Shown here one piece after another: positions 6,592 through 7,048 of a DNA stretch of 7,048 bases. Made by a program: the position numbers and the translations under genes. The notes beneath the pieces are model-generated. The model saw only the letters and a program-made list of their open reading frames with translations, did no database searches and was not told the origin of the DNA. Every line of letters starts with the position of its first letter. Positions within the stretch are counted from its first letter, which is position 1. Origin of the DNA: an uncultured Prevotellaceae bacterium (GTDB taxonomy: Bacteria > Bacteroidota > Bacteroidia > Bacteroidales > Bacteroidaceae); assembly GCA_937877625.1 (NCBI GenBank), contig CALFJG010000025.1:1-7048 (forward strand), in the 5' to 3' direction.

Positions 6592-6750
6592 ATGTTTGCC
6601 CGTCTGATGGGCAAGAGCGAAAACGAAGTGAGCCGCTGGCTTTCGGGGACGCATAACCTCACCATAGCAACACTCTGCAAAATCGGCGCGGCACTTGGTC
6701 AGCCCGTCGTCAGCGTGACAGAAAGCCATCGGGCAGTGGAAATGGTATAA
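6592..6750 (+). pseudogene. C-terminal remnant of an Xre-family helix-turn-helix regulator or antitoxin
   Basis: A 52-codon frame begins with ATG immediately after the TAG stop of the nuclease gene and in the same frame. It encodes FARLMGKSENEVSRWLSGT (2-20), an Xre/Cro-type helix-turn-helix, then TIATLCKIGAALGQPVV (24-40), the following helix and strand. The first helix and everything before it are missing, so the DNA-binding domain is incomplete. In Bacteroidales, full-length regulators of this kind are often antitoxins of HigBA-like pairs, but no toxin is seen. The likely history is that the upstream operon or a deletion replaced the 5' end of an older xre gene. Translation by coupling or stop-codon readthrough is possible, so a short functional peptide is not excluded. 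It ends 25 bases before the operon terminator. Confidence 0.72.
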
Positions 6751-6775
6751 ACGCCTTTTATTTTTCTTTTCAATT

Positions 6776-6808
6776 CCCAAATGAGCATAACTCGTTTGGG
6801 TATTTTTT
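6776..6808 (+). terminator. Intrinsic terminator of the ATPase-nuclease operon
   Basis: CCCAAATGAG (6776-6785) pairs with CTCGTTTGGG (6791-6800) in a 10-bp stem with one G-T pair and loop CATAA. It is followed by TATTTTTT (6801-6808). No T-run follows on the minus strand, so it acts on plus-strand transcripts. It may originally have terminated the xre gene whose remnant lies just upstream. Confidence 0.9.
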
Positions 6809-6837
6809 CCGAGTGTCCTGAAATTTTTTTCGGACGG

Positions 6838-6856
6838 CTTGAAATAATTTTTCAAG
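6838..6856. repeat. Short A/T-rich hairpin
   Basis: CTTGAAA (6838-6844) and TTTCAAG (6850-6856) pair around TAATT. It lies behind the main terminator and could act as a weak secondary structure. No T-run follows it. Confidence 0.4.
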
Positions 6857-6900
6857 GCACAATTCAAGTCATCGTAAGTAGTGAAAAGCCCTAAAAAGGG

Positions 6901-6942
6901 ACGCGAGCCGTCTGCCTGACGGAGCGCACGCGGCTCGCGTGC
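6901..6942. repeat. G/C-rich inverted repeat with competing foldings
   Basis: ACGCGAGCCG (6901-6910) is perfectly complementary to CGGCTCGCGT (6931-6940). Two alternative hairpins compete with it: CCGTC/GACGG (6908-6912 with 6918-6922) and GCACGCG/CGCGTGC (6926-6932 with 6936-6942, loop GCT). It immediately precedes the tandem repeat. The function is unknown and no gene is seen here. Confidence 0.7.
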
Positions 6943-6950
6943 AAAATGAT

Positions 6951-6959
6951 GCAGGCGAG

Positions 6960-6967
<8 letters not shown>
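6951..6967. repeat. 7-bp hairpin leading into the tandem repeat
   Basis: GCAGGCG (6951-6957) pairs with CGCCTGC (6961-6967) around AGC. Its right arm is the start of the first 16-bp repeat unit, so the array seems to grow out of one arm of this palindrome. Confidence 0.7.

Positions 6968-7048
<81 letters not shown>

Noticed and set aside
6568..6867. 99-codon minus-strand frame opposite the Xre remnant and terminator
   Set aside because: It is antisense to a recognisable helix-turn-helix coding sequence and an intrinsic terminator, and its translation has no recognisable domain.

Overview
The window looks like an accessory defence island of a Bacteroidota bacterium, most likely of the order Bacteroidales (Prevotella-like). 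The evidence is Bacteroidetes-type promoters (TAnnTTTG -7 boxes in front of two start codons), starts without clear Shine-Dalgarno sequences, and moderate base composition. The species cannot be told from the sequence.

Left half, minus strand (about 54-2636): a complete EcoRII/Dcm-type restriction-modification operon. A cytosine-5 methyltransferase with a Dcm-like target-recognition region is read first. It overlaps by 8 bases (ATGAGTGA) the gene for an EcoRII-family endonuclease with both the N-terminal effector-binding domain and the C-terminal PD...K catalytic domain. The predicted recognition site is CCWGG. An intrinsic terminator closes the operon, and seven bases beyond its stem starts what looks like the 5' end of a group IIC intron. 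The intron runs off the left edge of the window. This is the insertion habit known for class C introns.

Centre (2637-3399): about 760 bases without a convincing gene, separating the two divergent operons. It holds a small hairpin, a perfect 19-bp inverted repeat whose arms are themselves palindromic, and three copies of a 14-bp motif at an exact 33-bp period. The two linkers of that array carry different but self-complementary 5-bp stems. The array ends just before a Bacteroidetes promoter.

Right half, plus strand (3346-6808): a two-gene operon. The first gene encodes an AAA ATPase of the AAA_14/DUF4143 type with a PD-(D/E)xK-like C-terminus. The second encodes a single-chain DUF262-DUF1524 protein, the architecture of GmrSD/BrxU type IV restriction enzymes. 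Directly behind its TAG stop, in the same frame, lies a 52-codon C-terminal remnant of an Xre-family helix-turn-helix regulator, followed by a strong intrinsic terminator. The right edge is hairpin-rich DNA and a 16-bp tandem repeat that continues past the window.

Together the two operons give classical restriction of unmethylated CCWGG DNA next to a candidate modification-dependent or nucleotide-sensing nuclease. A manual scan found only one CCWGG site in the whole window, well below chance. The least described parts are the pairing of a DUF4143 ATPase with a DUF262-DUF1524 nuclease and the covarying 33-bp repeat array upstream of that operon.
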